From Bacteroidales bacterium (GTDB lineage Bacteria > Bacteroidota > Bacteroidia > Bacteroidales > JAADJA01), in assembly GCA_016783885.1 (NCBI GenBank), contig JADHVR010000022.1:1-48556 (forward strand): a DNA stretch of 48,556 bases, given 5' to 3'. The notes beneath the pieces were generated by a model. The model saw only the letters and a list, made by a program, of their open reading frames with translations, did no database searches and was not told where the DNA came from. This document shows, piece by piece, positions 33,847 to 42,915 of this stretch; the stretch's first letter is position 1, and each line of letters starts with the position of its first letter. The translations under genes and the position numbers were made by a program.

Positions 33847-34653
33847 TTATTTAAACGGTGAATCCGCTTCCTTCGCCATGTGGTTATACACCATTTTATC
33901 CATAAACTTCGGGAAAAATTTATTTAATGTAACAGTTAATTTTCCCTGGGTTGTAAGGGTTAACCTGTCTTTCCGTTTTTCTATTGCTTTTATAATTCTT
34001 TTTGCCACTTCCTCTGCCGACATCATTTTTACTTCATTACGGGGCGATTCACCTTGCCGGGAACCATCGGCAGCAAGAGCGGTATTCCTGATGTTTGATG
34101 TTGTAAATCCCGGGCAGGCAATTAATACATGCAATTCCTTTTTTATATTTTCAATTCGTAATACTTCAAGGAATCCCTGCATAGCAAATTTTGATGCGGA
34201 ATAGCCTGCTCTGCCTGGTAACCCTTTATATCCGGCAATGGATGAAACCCCGACAACCGAGCCTTTTGATTTCAGTAAATATGGTAATGCAAATTTTGTA
34301 CAGTAAACCGTTCCCCAGAAATTTATATCCATTAATTGCTTAATAACCGATAAGTCAACATCCTGAAAAACTGCCCGCATAGATATGCCTGCATTGTTTA
34401 TCAAAATGTTAATAGTTCCGAATTTCTCAACGGTTTTTTTTATCAAGTTCAAACAATCTTCTTCACGGCTTACATCGGTTTTAACGGTAAGAATACCGGA
34501 GGCTTTCACTTTTAGCCTACTTTCGAGTTCTTTTAACTTATCTAAACTTCTCGCAGCTAAAACTATTTTAGCGTTTCTTTCAGCAAAATTCTCAGCAAGG
34601 GCTTTTCCAATGCCTGAAGAAGCGCCTGTTATTATTACGACTTTATCTTTCAT
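33847..34653 (-). CDS. Short-chain dehydrogenase/reductase (SDR) family protein
   Basis: A 268-residue classical SDR oxidoreductase using NAD(P)H in the cytoplasm or at the membrane face. TGASSGIG (residues 9-16) is the cofactor motif, NNAG (86-89) the structural one; the catalytic set is Ser137 or Ser138, Tyr151 and Lys155 in YSASK. The C-terminal part with RIIKAIEKRKDRLTLTTQGK and the FPKFMDKMV end resembles the DltE/YqjQ-like SDRs. The substrate is not known. It is a single gene, tail to tail with the recombinase fragment. Confidence 0.88.
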   Translation of the reverse strand: MKDKVVIITGASSGIGKALAENFAERNAKIVLAARSLDKLKELESRLKVKASGILTVKTDVSREEDCLNLIKKTVEKFGTINILINNAGISMRAVFQDVDLSVIKQLMDINFWGTVYCTKFALPYLLKSKGSVVGVSSIAGYKGLPGRAGYSASKFAMQGFLEVLRIENIKKELHVLIACPGFTTSNIRNTALAADGSRQGESPRNEVKMMSAEEVAKRIIKAIEKRKDRLTLTTQGKLTVTLNKFFPKFMDKMVYNHMAKEADSPFK

Positions 34654-34900
34654 TCCCGGAAATATTAGAAACTGAATAATATTATCAACAAAAATAAAAC
34701 AATCGTAGTATTCATCATCAAAATTCTTTAATCTGCAAATGAGATAATAAATGCCACGGATTCACGGATTTAAGTTTATATTTATTCTATTTTTGAAAAA
34801 TTAATTACAAATGTAGAAGAAAGAGGAAACACTTCTACACAGTACTTACAAAGACTTGCTATAATCAACATCCCCGATGGCTATACAAATGTGAGGCTTT

Positions 34901-35206
34901 TTACTTTGTTCTCTTTTTCCAGATTTTCGGGCTGCGATAAGTACTAAAAACCGCTTCCACTTTTACAATTTTATTATCTATGTCAACACGGTAATGAGCC
35001 ATATACGGAAACTTCTTTATTGGTATGCAATGTATATCATCATATCGTACAGCATAATGCAAAGCAGAAAATTTAAGGGAATTGAGATGTTTTTTAGTGG
35101 TAGTATAGAAATAATTTCCTAAACCTGGTTGTTGTTCGTTGTACCAATCAACAGTTTGTTGGATATCATTATAAACTTCGGGGTTGTAAATAACTTTAAA
35201 CTTCAT
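34901..35206 (-). CDS. RelE/ParE-superfamily toxin (second TA pair)
   Basis: A 101-residue protein with the RelE/ParE pattern: FKVIYNPEVYNDIQQTVDWYNEQQPGLG, then KKHLNSLKFSALHYAVRYDD, KKFPYMAHYRVDIDNKIVKV and AVFSTYRSPKIWKKR. The conserved ParE-type helix, the aromatic Tyr-Arg pair in YRVD and the basic end are present. Its ATG overlaps the stop of the antitoxin gene by one base (TAATG), the usual coupling. The target is undetermined: ParE types hit gyrase, RelE types cleave mRNA. Confidence 0.85.
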   Translation of the reverse strand: MKFKVIYNPEVYNDIQQTVDWYNEQQPGLGNYFYTTTKKHLNSLKFSALHYAVRYDDIHCIPIKKFPYMAHYRVDIDNKIVKVEAVFSTYRSPKIWKKRTK

Positions 35207-35424
35207 TAATCCAACTTAATTTTATTTTCAATGTCTTCCCATTCAAGATAGCTTTCCGGGCTGTTTTCGTATTTTTTAATACGCTCCCTGACAATGGCTT
35301 TATGTTCTTCAGGAATATCCATTGCATAGCCTTCTTCAATGTTTTTTACAAAAGAAATACTCTTCATCATCTCAACAAAGATGCTCACCTTATTATCCGG
35401 AATTGTTATAGTATATTGCTTCAT
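35206..35424 (-). CDS. Antitoxin of the second TA pair
   Basis: A 72-residue protein starting MKQYTITIPDNKVSIFVEMM and ending ENKIKLD. The N-terminus is a ribbon-type beta strand followed by a helix (as in small RHH-like antitoxins), and the acidic C-terminus (SPESYLEWEDIENK) should bind the toxin. The ATG at 35424 is chosen over an upstream in-frame start, which would add 30 unlikely residues. A -7 box (35492-35499) lies about 70 bases upstream. It is divergent from the aminotransferase gene. Confidence 0.78.
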   Translation of the reverse strand: MKQYTITIPDNKVSIFVEMMKSISFVKNIEEGYAMDIPEEHKAIVRERIKKYENSPESYLEWEDIENKIKLD

Positions 35425-35491
35425 AATTTTACGTTTAGCATGAAAAGCATCTATTAAAACTATTTTTTTGTTGAATAAAACATTATGGCTA

Positions 35492-35499
35492 CAAAAATA
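35492..35499 (-). promoter_or_regulatory. Putative -7 box for the second TA operon
   Basis: Minus-strand TATTTTTG (TAnnTTTG) with a TTG about 22 bases further upstream. Confidence 0.4.
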
Positions 35500-35564
35500 C
35501 AAAAAACAGAGCATATTTAAACAATATTGAATAATTTTGAAAAGACTTTGATAATAGAATATCT

Positions 35565-36749
35565 ATGACAAACAGAGAAATATTTTTCAGACATCTGGGT
35601 TTACCTTCTTCCAAACCATTAGGAATCGAAATAGAAAAATCCGAAGGAATTTATTTATATGATTCTTCAGGTAAAGAATATATTGATCTGGTCTCTGGCG
35701 TTTCGGTAAGCAACATAGGTCACAGGCACCCGAAAGTAATTAATGCCGTAAAACAGCAACTTGATAAATATATGCACCTGATGGTTTACGGGGAATACAT
35801 CCAAAATCCGCAGGTGCAATTAGCAAAAATGCTTGCAAAAAATCTTCCCGGAAATCTTGATGCGGTTTATTTTGTAAATTCAGGTAGTGAAGCTATCGAG
35901 GGTGCGATTAAGCTGGCAAAACGCTATACCGGCAGAACCGAGATCACCGCTTTTAAAGATGCATATCACGGTAGCACTCATGGAGCTTTGAGCGTTCTCG
36001 GTAATGAATCACTAAAATATGCTTTTCGTCCCCTCCTGCCCGATATTAAATTTTTAAAATTCAACAATTTTGATGACCTGAAACAAATTTCAGAAAAAAC
36101 TGCTTGTGTAGTTTCCGAAACCGTGCAGGCGGAAGCAGGGATTATTTTACCCGAAAATAATTTTCTATTCGAATTAAGAAAAAAATGCAACCAAACCGGC
36201 ACATTACTTATAATTGACGATATACAAATGGGGTTCGGCAGAACAGGGAAATTGTTCAGCTTTGAAAATTTCGGATTTATCCCGGATATTCTTACACTCG
36301 CCAAAGGAATGGGAGGCGGAATGCCCATAGGCGCATTTATCTCCTCAAAAGAAATTATGAACACTCTTACTTTCAAGCCTGAACCTGGACATATCACTAC
36401 TTTTGGAGGTCATCCGGTTTGTTGTGCTGCGGCTCTTGCTAATTTGCAGGTTTTAACAGAAAGCAATTTAATAGCTGAAGCTCCGGCTAAAGGTAAAACA
36501 TTCAGAAATGAATTAATCGGTCAACCAAAAATAAAGGAAATCCGTCAAATAGGTTTAATGCTGGGTGTTGACATGGAAAGTTCCGACCTAATGAGTAGGC
36601 TCCTGCACATATTCGTTAAAAGCGGCTTGATAACCGACCGGTTCTTATTCAGGCATCAATCCTTTAGAATTGCACCTCCTCTGACTATTTCGAAGAAAGA
36701 AATAGAAAAAACACTTGGTTTAATTCGAAAAAGTCTTAATGAATTATAA
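35565..36749 (+). CDS. Class III PLP-dependent aminotransferase (acetylornithine/ornithine aminotransferase-like)
   Basis: A 394-residue fold-type I aminotransferase. VYFVNSGSEAIEGAIKLAKR binds the phosphate of pyridoxal 5'-phosphate, LIIDDIQMGFGRTGK contains the Asp (218/219) that contacts the ring nitrogen, and ILTLAKGMGGGMPIGAF carries the Schiff-base Lys247. The end HVxxG-like block is shortened but complete (FRHQSFRIAPPLTISKKE). Close to ArgD and related enzymes, but Bacteroidota have several paralogs, including ones of unknown amino donor, and no arginine genes are near, so no symbol is assigned. Its stop lies 5 bases from the stop of the opposite MCE gene. Confidence 0.88.
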   Translation: MTNREIFFRHLGLPSSKPLGIEIEKSEGIYLYDSSGKEYIDLVSGVSVSNIGHRHPKVINAVKQQLDKYMHLMVYGEYIQNPQVQLAKMLAKNLPGNLDAVYFVNSGSEAIEGAIKLAKRYTGRTEITAFKDAYHGSTHGALSVLGNESLKYAFRPLLPDIKFLKFNNFDDLKQISEKTACVVSETVQAEAGIILPENNFLFELRKKCNQTGTLLIIDDIQMGFGRTGKLFSFENFGFIPDILTLAKGMGGGMPIGAFISSKEIMNTLTFKPEPGHITTFGGHPVCCAAALANLQVLTESNLIAEAPAKGKTFRNELIGQPKIKEIRQIGLMLGVDMESSDLMSRLLHIFVKSGLITDRFLFRHQSFRIAPPLTISKKEIEKTLGLIRKSLNEL

Positions 36750-36754
36750 TTTTT

Positions 36755-37702
36755 TTAGAATAATGAAAACTTCACATATTTTTTAGGATTCTGCCGGATA
36801 TCTTCGAGCAGGAGGTTTAGCTCACGTGCAGATTTTTCCAATTCTATATATAACGAATCATTATTAACAAGCATCCCTATGCTACCCTCTCCCCTGTTAA
36901 TCCGGTTTGTTATTGCAGCAATTTCATTCATTGCATTATTTATACTTAGAAAAGTTTCTGAAACACGAGCCTTAGTGAGCGTATCACTCAATGAAGAAAA
37001 ATTGGCAATAATATTATTAAAATTATCCTGGTTATTTTTAAGGTTGAAAGTAATAGATTCAATATTTTCAAGAATTTTTTCCATACGGCTTTTCTGACCG
37101 GAAATAAGTGTATCTAATGTACTTGTAGTACTTTCTAAATTTTCAAAAGAATTGGCAATATGCTCAACACTTTTTGCAATATTTTCGGTGTTTGCTCCGC
37201 CAAACAGGCGTTGCAACATAGTTAAAACCGTATCAATTGATTGCATCAGATCTTCAGCTTTACTTTTTATTGGTTGTAATTGCCTGTTTACCTCTTCTTT
37301 AATTGATGCTTCCACTTCTGACAACAATGTATCTCCGGGTTGTGCATATTCGCCGGGTGTCCCCAATTTAATTTCAACAGCTTTTGAACCAAGCAAATCG
37401 GAACTGTAAATCCTTGCAGTAGAGTTGATCGGAATAGAAATCGGATTTTTTATTATCAATTCGATAACAACCGTTGCATCACCACCGGCTCCAAAATACA
37501 TATCTCTCACTTGTCCTACGACTAAGCCGTTAATTAAAACGGGATTCATTTTCTCAAGACCTCCAACATCCTTATAAACCGCAATAAAAACTCTTTCCTT
37601 TGAAAAGATATCTTCCCCTTTTAAAAAGTTAAAACCCCAATACAACAAAGCAAGGGCTATTATTACAACTGCACCAATTATGAACTCTTTAGAAAACTTC
37701 AA
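36755..37702 (-). CDS. MCE (MlaD-type) lipid-trafficking protein
   Basis: A 315-residue protein with one N-terminal membrane helix (residues 7-26, FIIGAVVIIALALLYWGFNF), then the MCE domain (about 38-118: VFIAVYKDVGGLEKMNPVLI through GSKAVEIKLG). A long helical, coiled-coil-like C-terminus of about 180 residues follows. MlaD-type MCE proteins form hexameric periplasmic rings that carry phospholipids between membranes with an MlaEF-type ABC transporter, which is not in the window. The start is a TTG. Third gene of the amidase operon. It lies 28 bases after the MCE-SPOR gene. Confidence 0.88.
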   Translation of the reverse strand: MKFSKEFIIGAVVIIALALLYWGFNFLKGEDIFSKERVFIAVYKDVGGLEKMNPVLINGLVVGQVRDMYFGAGGDATVVIELIIKNPISIPINSTARIYSSDLLGSKAVEIKLGTPGEYAQPGDTLLSEVEASIKEEVNRQLQPIKSKAEDLMQSIDTVLTMLQRLFGGANTENIAKSVEHIANSFENLESTTSTLDTLISGQKSRMEKILENIESITFNLKNNQDNFNNIIANFSSLSDTLTKARVSETFLSINNAMNEIAAITNRINRGEGSIGMLVNNDSLYIELEKSARELNLLLEDIRQNPKKYVKFSLF

Positions 37703-37730
37703 TTTTAAATGTATTTTCTACAAAAATAAA

Positions 37731-38501
37731 CTAATTTTTTAATATTCTTACAGCTTCTTTAATTGATATTCTTTTACCATTGTTAAATGCTACAACAAAA
37801 GCATCAGGAAACCCAATGTTTTTCACACTTTCACATAAGAGATTCGCTGTTTCAATGGAAAATTGCTTTCCTGCTGTATATTTATACATCCCATTTTCGA
37901 AATACATTTCTACTCCATTAATACCTTTAAATTTCGGTGAATTCAATTTTAATTTAACGTTCGAAGTAAGAATCTGAACTTTAAAAGCAATTTTTCCTGT
38001 AGTTTGTTTATCAGGGCTTTCACTGTCAATGTTATTTAGGTTTGATGAATCCTTTTGTAACTGATCAACTCTTGTTGAGAGGTTTATTATAGAATCTACA
38101 GAAACAGGGAATTGTTGTGTTAGGATTATATCACCATTTTTAAGGTAACCACCCGATGTAAATAATTTTACAGCAACCGCTTTGCAACTGCCGGTGGTAT
38201 CATAAGTGATAATCTCAGCGATTGATTTGTCAGGAATATTAACTTCGCTATTTATATGCAACTTAACTATCAACCTGCCTGAATCGGTTTTATAAAATCT
38301 TATATCATTAACTTTTCCAACTTTAACATTTTCAATTATAACGTGGTCATTAATCTCAAGTCCCTGAATATTGTCGAAAACTGCATAATAACTCTTTGAG
38401 GTAAAAAAAATCTTAGTTGTCAATAATAATATGATAACGAAAATTACCGAAATAATAGCGATGAAAAAAATTCTCTTTTTATTGTCTGATAAAAATCCCA
38501 A
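37731..38501 (-). CDS. MCE domain protein with C-terminal SPOR-like domain
   Basis: A 256-residue protein that starts with TTG. A membrane helix (about residues 10-32) is followed by an MCE domain (SYYAVFDNIQGLEINDHVII to VAVKLF, alignable with the neighbouring MlaD-type protein) and a short linker. The C-terminal region from residue about 170 (KIAFKVQILTSNVKL, then FENGMYKYTAGKQFS and DAFVVAFNNGKRIS) closely resembles the SPOR-like end of the adjacent amidase (YYRVQFASF, HDGSYKYTTGN, DIFVVAFLNEERIS). MCE proteins move lipids; SPOR domains bind denuded peptidoglycan. I do not know another description of this pairing. It follows the amidase by 5 bases and is plainly co-transcribed. Confidence 0.82.
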   Translation of the reverse strand: MGFLSDNKKRIFFIAIISVIFVIILLLTTKIFFTSKSYYAVFDNIQGLEINDHVIIENVKVGKVNDIRFYKTDSGRLIVKLHINSEVNIPDKSIAEIITYDTTGSCKAVAVKLFTSGGYLKNGDIILTQQFPVSVDSIINLSTRVDQLQKDSSNLNNIDSESPDKQTTGKIAFKVQILTSNVKLKLNSPKFKGINGVEMYFENGMYKYTAGKQFSIETANLLCESVKNIGFPDAFVVAFNNGKRISIKEAVRILKN

Positions 38502-38506
38502 AATAT

Positions 38507-39601
38507 TTAGTTTTTGTTTTCATTTAGCCTATTAGCTTCATCTAACGAAATTCTTTCTTCATTTAAAAAAGCAACAACAAAAATATCTTTATATCCTTTA
38601 TCTCGTAGTTTTTCTTTTAATTCAATTGCATTCTTCAGTGATGTTTCGTTACCGGTAGTGTATTTATAAGACCCATCATGCTTATACATTTTTATTTCCT
38701 GTAAGCCTCTGAATTTTCTAAAATCCAATGATTTTTCCTTTTTGAATGAAGCAAACTGAACCCGGTAATAAATCACCGGCTTAGATTCTTCTTTTTTAAC
38801 AACAACAGGTTTTAAATTTTTGTTAGCCTCCTCAAATTCTTTTTTGTATTCTTTAAATGCCCTGTAAATAGCAGATGCCATATAAACCTGCCCTTTGTCT
38901 GATATCAGAAATTTTTCTTCGTTAGGATTGCTCAAAAAACCAAGTTCAATTAAAATACCGGGCATGGTAGTTTTATACAGCACCCAAAATCCGGCTTGCT
39001 TAACCCCCCTGTCTTTTCTGCCCACGCGTTCATGAAACTGATTCTGAACTTTTGACGACAAATTAATGCTTTGATCAATGTTAGCACTCTGAAACATTGA
39101 TAAAATTATATAGTCTTCATCTGAATTCGGGTCAAACCCTTCATATTGTGTTATATAATCATCTTCATAAAGAATAGCAGCATTTTCTGTTTTGGCAACT
39201 TCAAGGTTTTGCTGGGTTTTATGTAATCCCATAACATAAGTTTCAGCCCCATAAGGTTGTGATGACCTGTTTGAATTGCAATGAATTGAAATAAAAACAT
39301 CTGCTCCACTTTCATTTGCTATTTGAGCTCTTTTATGAAGCTCTACAAATACGTCAGTTTTCCTGGTATAAAGAACCTCAATATATTTAAAATTTTCTTC
39401 AATATATTTTCCTGTTTTTAATGCAACGGCTAATACAATGTCTTTTTCTTTAGAATGCTTGCCCAAAGCTCCGGGGTCTTTACCTCCGTGTCCTGCATCA
39501 ATCACAACCTTTGTAATCTTATTTTCAAGCTGTGAAAATCCAGACAAGCCAATAAGACATAAAAGAAGTATTATACCAAAATTTAATACCAGTCGTTTCA
39601 T
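38507..39601 (-). CDS. N-acetylmuramoyl-L-alanine amidase (Amidase_3) with SPOR-like domain
   Basis: A 364-residue periplasmic cell-wall hydrolase that cuts the bond between muramic acid and the stem peptide. The ATG at 39601 gives a clean signal peptide (LVLNFGIILLLCLIGLSGFSQ); an earlier in-frame start would run into the divergent lptD promoter. The Amidase_3 domain shows VVIDAGHGGKDPGA (zinc His), FISIHCNSNRS (zinc His) and PGILIELGFLSNPNEE (catalytic Glu). The C-terminal SPOR-like domain begins at YYRVQFASFKKEKSL. It is probably septal. Head of the operon with the two MCE genes; divergent from lptD. The amidase-MCE-LptD-RidA neighbourhood is common in Bacteroidota. Confidence 0.92.
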   Translation of the reverse strand: MKRLVLNFGIILLLCLIGLSGFSQLENKITKVVIDAGHGGKDPGALGKHSKEKDIVLAVALKTGKYIEENFKYIEVLYTRKTDVFVELHKRAQIANESGADVFISIHCNSNRSSQPYGAETYVMGLHKTQQNLEVAKTENAAILYEDDYITQYEGFDPNSDEDYIILSMFQSANIDQSINLSSKVQNQFHERVGRKDRGVKQAGFWVLYKTTMPGILIELGFLSNPNEEKFLISDKGQVYMASAIYRAFKEYKKEFEEANKNLKPVVVKKEESKPVIYYRVQFASFKKEKSLDFRKFRGLQEIKMYKHDGSYKYTTGNETSLKNAIELKEKLRDKGYKDIFVVAFLNEERISLDEANRLNENKN

Positions 39602-39690
39602 GGTATTGGAATATTTTTTGTTTAGTTTTGAACTATCTTTTTTAAAAAATTTATTATAATCCCTGCAAATATAATATATAAACAGAAGAT

Positions 39691-42396
39691 TTGATAAACA
39701 AATTGTCAACCAAATTATCAACAGCCGTTTTAATAAAAGTTATAGTGCTTTTAGCTATTATAATAAACGCCTGCTTTCCGGCAGCGGCACAGGATACTTT
39801 ACGGCAAAACCCACCCGATACGCTAAATATTGTTAATGATACAATTTCAGTTGATACGATTGCTACAGATACAGTTATATATTTTACTTCTCCAAATGCC
39901 ATCAAATCAAGAGTTGATTACACAGCAAAAGATTCAATCAGGCTCGATATGAAAGCCCAAAAGGTTTATATGTATAGTGAAGACGATATTAGCTATGAAG
40001 ATATCAACCTTAAGGCTGATTATGTTGAAATAGAGTTTAAAAACAATACTATTTATGCAACCGGTTTAACTGATACTGCCGGCAATGAAACGGGGAAGCC
40101 GGTTTTTACAATGGGTAACAACAGCTTTGAATCAAAATCGATTAAATACAACTATGAAACAAAAAAAGGACTTGTTCAAAAAGTAATAACAGAGGATAAC
40201 GCAGGCTTTTTGCATGGGGCTACTGTTAAAAATATGCCCGATAAGGTTACATACATTTATAAAGGCAAATATACTACATGCGACCATGAGGATCCACATT
40301 TTGAATTCAGATTTAAAAAAGCCAAAGCAATACCTGATAATAAAATTGTTACGGGACCGGCATACTTAGTTATTGAGGACGTTCCTACGCCGCTTTTTAT
40401 ACCTTTTGGTATGTTCCCCAATAAAAAGGGACAACGTTCGGGTATTGTGATACCTTCATGGGGTGAATCGACAAAAAGAGGTTTTTATTTCGAAAACGGC
40501 GGTTATTATTTTGCTATAAATGATTACCTTGATTTAAAGCTTGTAGGGGATATTTATACTTTAGGAAGCTGGGCAATAAAACCAAGCTTGAACTACAGGA
40601 AAAGATATAAGTATAACGGATACTTTAATGCAAACTACGCAATAAACATCTTAGGTGAAGAAGGTTCACCTGATTATTCACGTAATAAAGACTTTTCCGT
40701 TAGATGGATACATAACCAGGACCCGAAAGCGAGACCCAACAGCAAATTTTCGGCTAATGTAAATATTGTCAGCTCTAAATATAACAAATTCAATCCGGTT
40801 AATACAAATGCTTATTTGTCAAATACATTTCAGTCGAGTATTAATTATTCGACAAGCTGGGCTGGTAAATATCATCTAAATGCTACAATTAATCAATCAC
40901 AAAACACTATAACAAGGGAATTGGATTTAACATTACCAAGTATCACTTTCACTGTTAACAGGTTTTATCCATTCAGACAGAAAGTTAGTATAGGAAAACC
41001 GAAGTGGTATGAAAACATTGGTGTTAACTATAATATGAACGCTGAAAACCGGATAAGCACTTATGACACCCTTTTATTTAAACAAAGTTTTTCAGAACAA
41101 TGTAAAAATGGCATGAAACATTCTGTCCAGGTTTCAAGCGGATCAATAAAAATTTTAAAGCATATCGTCTGGACTAACAATTTTAATTATATCGAACGTT
41201 GGTATTCTCAACACCAAATAAAAAAGTGGAGTAACGATACACTTGTTAATAATGAAGTTCCTGTTTACGGATATGTTAAAACCGATACTACTTATGGATT
41301 TAATGCTGTAAGAGACTTTAGTTTTAGCACATCGATGAGTACGACTATGTACGGCATGTTCGCTTATAAAAAGGGTCCTGTTAAAGCTATCAGGCATGTA
41401 TTACGACCATCCGTCAGCTTTTCTATTCGCCCCGATTTCAGCACACCCGGATGGGGTTATTATAAATACTACTATGATGATAATGGCGAAATAGAAAAAT
41501 ACTCAATATATGACGGATTTATTTATGGTACAGCGCCTGAAGGAAAATCAGGCAATATTGGTTTCAGGCTTAGCAATAACCTGGAGATGAAAGTCCGTTC
41601 AAGAAAAGATACGGTTACGGGCACAAAGAAAATTGTACTTATTGAAGATTTCTCTTTATCAACATCTTATGATTTAGCCAGGGATTCACTTAATTTGAAC
41701 CGGCTTAGTTTGTCGGGTCGTACAACTCTTTTTAAAAAACTTATTATAAATTATTCGAGTTCGTTCGATCCGTATGCATTGGACTCATTGGGAAGAAGAA
41801 TAAATAAATTTGAATGGGATGTAAATAAACGATTATTCCGACAAGAGAAGCATAACTGGAGTGTAGGATTAACACTGCGATTAAATTCTGATTTAATGAA
41901 AAAGGGTGGGGAATCGACTAAAGGAACCGAACATGAATTAAAGGATACAATGAAAGGTGTGGGGGAATCGACCCAGGAAACCGAACATGAATTAGAGGAT
42001 GTAATGGAAAACATCGAAGGATATGTTGATTGGAGTATTCCGTGGACTTTAAATATTTCTTATAACCTGAATTATTCCACGGCTTATACATATAAGAATG
42101 GTTACTGGAATTATGATATTACAAAAAATAAAAACCTTATTCAAACCTTATCATTTAGTGGAGACATAAACATTACCCCTAAATGGAAATTAGGATTCAG
42201 GTCGGGCTATGACTTTGAAAACAACGATTTTACATATACTTCTATTGATATTTATCGCGATTTACACTGCTGGGAGATGCGATTTAACTGGATACCGATG
42301 GGATGGAGGCAAAGCTGGAATTTTAGTATCAATATTAAATCAAGTATATTACAGGATTTAAAATTGGATAAGAAAAAAGACTTCAGGGATTACTAA
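39691..42396 (+). CDS. lptD: Putative LPS-assembly protein LptD
   Basis: A 901-residue outer-membrane protein that receives LPS from the periplasmic Lpt bridge and inserts it at the cell surface. The start is TTG at 39691 followed by a signal peptide (VLIKVIVLLAIIINACFPAAAQ). Residues about 65-200 are an OstA/LptA-like jellyroll (AQKVYMYSEDDISYEDINLKADYVEIE). The rest, from GPAYLVIEDVPTPLFIPFGMFPN, is the barrel. A near-exact 54-bp direct repeat (about 41902-42009) inserts two 18-residue units (GESTKGTEHELKDTM and GESTQETEHELEDVM) in a late loop. It is divergent from the amidase and precedes ridA. Confidence 0.9.
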   Translation: MINKLSTKLSTAVLIKVIVLLAIIINACFPAAAQDTLRQNPPDTLNIVNDTISVDTIATDTVIYFTSPNAIKSRVDYTAKDSIRLDMKAQKVYMYSEDDISYEDINLKADYVEIEFKNNTIYATGLTDTAGNETGKPVFTMGNNSFESKSIKYNYETKKGLVQKVITEDNAGFLHGATVKNMPDKVTYIYKGKYTTCDHEDPHFEFRFKKAKAIPDNKIVTGPAYLVIEDVPTPLFIPFGMFPNKKGQRSGIVIPSWGESTKRGFYFENGGYYFAINDYLDLKLVGDIYTLGSWAIKPSLNYRKRYKYNGYFNANYAINILGEEGSPDYSRNKDFSVRWIHNQDPKARPNSKFSANVNIVSSKYNKFNPVNTNAYLSNTFQSSINYSTSWAGKYHLNATINQSQNTITRELDLTLPSITFTVNRFYPFRQKVSIGKPKWYENIGVNYNMNAENRISTYDTLLFKQSFSEQCKNGMKHSVQVSSGSIKILKHIVWTNNFNYIERWYSQHQIKKWSNDTLVNNEVPVYGYVKTDTTYGFNAVRDFSFSTSMSTTMYGMFAYKKGPVKAIRHVLRPSVSFSIRPDFSTPGWGYYKYYYDDNGEIEKYSIYDGFIYGTAPEGKSGNIGFRLSNNLEMKVRSRKDTVTGTKKIVLIEDFSLSTSYDLARDSLNLNRLSLSGRTTLFKKLIINYSSSFDPYALDSLGRRINKFEWDVNKRLFRQEKHNWSVGLTLRLNSDLMKKGGESTKGTEHELKDTMKGVGESTQETEHELEDVMENIEGYVDWSIPWTLNISYNLNYSTAYTYKNGYWNYDITKNKNLIQTLSFSGDINITPKWKLGFRSGYDFENNDFTYTSIDIYRDLHCWEMRFNWIPMGWRQSWNFSINIKSSILQDLKLDKKKDFRDY
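41902..42009 (+). repeat. Two-copy 54-bp tandem repeat inside lptD
   Basis: GAATCGAC recurs exactly 54 bases apart (41911 and 41965), and both 18-codon units share GEST-x2-TEHEL-x-D-x-M. The frame is kept. Confidence 0.8.
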
Positions 42397-42404
42397 TACA
42401 ATTT

Positions 42405-42440
42405 CAGATTTATGATTTTAGATTTTAGATTTACGATTTG
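42405..42440. repeat. ATTTTAG-type simple repeat
   Basis: Short tandem GATTTTAG/GATTTACG units between lptD and ridA. A related ATCTAAAAT motif lies at about 29776-29815 between rimO and ftsY. They look like dispersed intergenic repeats. Confidence 0.5.
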
Positions 42441-42476
42441 AAATTATACTTAATAAAATTTAATACCATTTATATA

Positions 42477-42860
42477 ATGAAAAAGATCATCAACACCAAA
42501 AATGCACCGAAAGCTATTGGTCCATACAGCCAGGCTGTTGAAACAAACGGGATGCTGTTTATATCGGAGCAGGTACCTATTGACCCCGAAACCGGAAAAA
42601 TTGTTGAAGGTGGAGTTGCAGAACAAACAGAACAGGAAATGAAAAATATTGAAGCTATATTAAAGGCTGCAGGTTACACATTTGATGACGTTGTAAAGTC
42701 AACCTGCCTGTTGAGTGATATGGATAACTTTGCTGCTATGAATGAAGTGTATGCAAAATATTATCCTGAAAATCCACCGGCAAGAGCAGCTTATAGTGTT
42801 GTGAAACTTCCACTCGGAGCACTGATAGGAATAGAAACAATTGCAGCTAAGAAAAATTAA
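42477..42860 (+). CDS. ridA: RidA family reactive intermediate/imine deaminase
   Basis: A 127-residue RidA that hydrolyses reactive enamine/imine intermediates released by PLP enzymes. KAIGPYSQAVETNGMLFISEQ, PIDPETGKIVEGGVAEQTEQ, and the active-site Arg in NPPARAAYSVVKLPLG plus the closing Glu in LIGIETIA are all present. The ATG at 42477 gives the standard length; an in-frame ATG 39 bases upstream would add 13 atypical residues. It is in the same direction as lptD, 80 bases after it, separated by an ATTTTAG-rich repeat. Confidence 0.94.
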   Translation: MKKIINTKNAPKAIGPYSQAVETNGMLFISEQVPIDPETGKIVEGGVAEQTEQEMKNIEAILKAAGYTFDDVVKSTCLLSDMDNFAAMNEVYAKYYPENPPARAAYSVVKLPLGALIGIETIAAKKN

Positions 42861-42915
42861 GTAAAGGGGAGTAAAGAAAAATTCCAGTGCATTTAAGGGT
42901 ATTTATGGTGACCAC

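Noticed and set aside
34800-34955. Short plus-strand frame (NVEERGNTSTQYLQRLAI) before the second toxin
   Set aside because: It lacks a start, is unrecognised and overlaps the end of the toxin gene; it may be a relic but cannot be supported.
39602-39721. Upstream start for the amidase
   Set aside because: It would place 40 residues ahead of a clean signal peptide and overlap the divergent lptD start.
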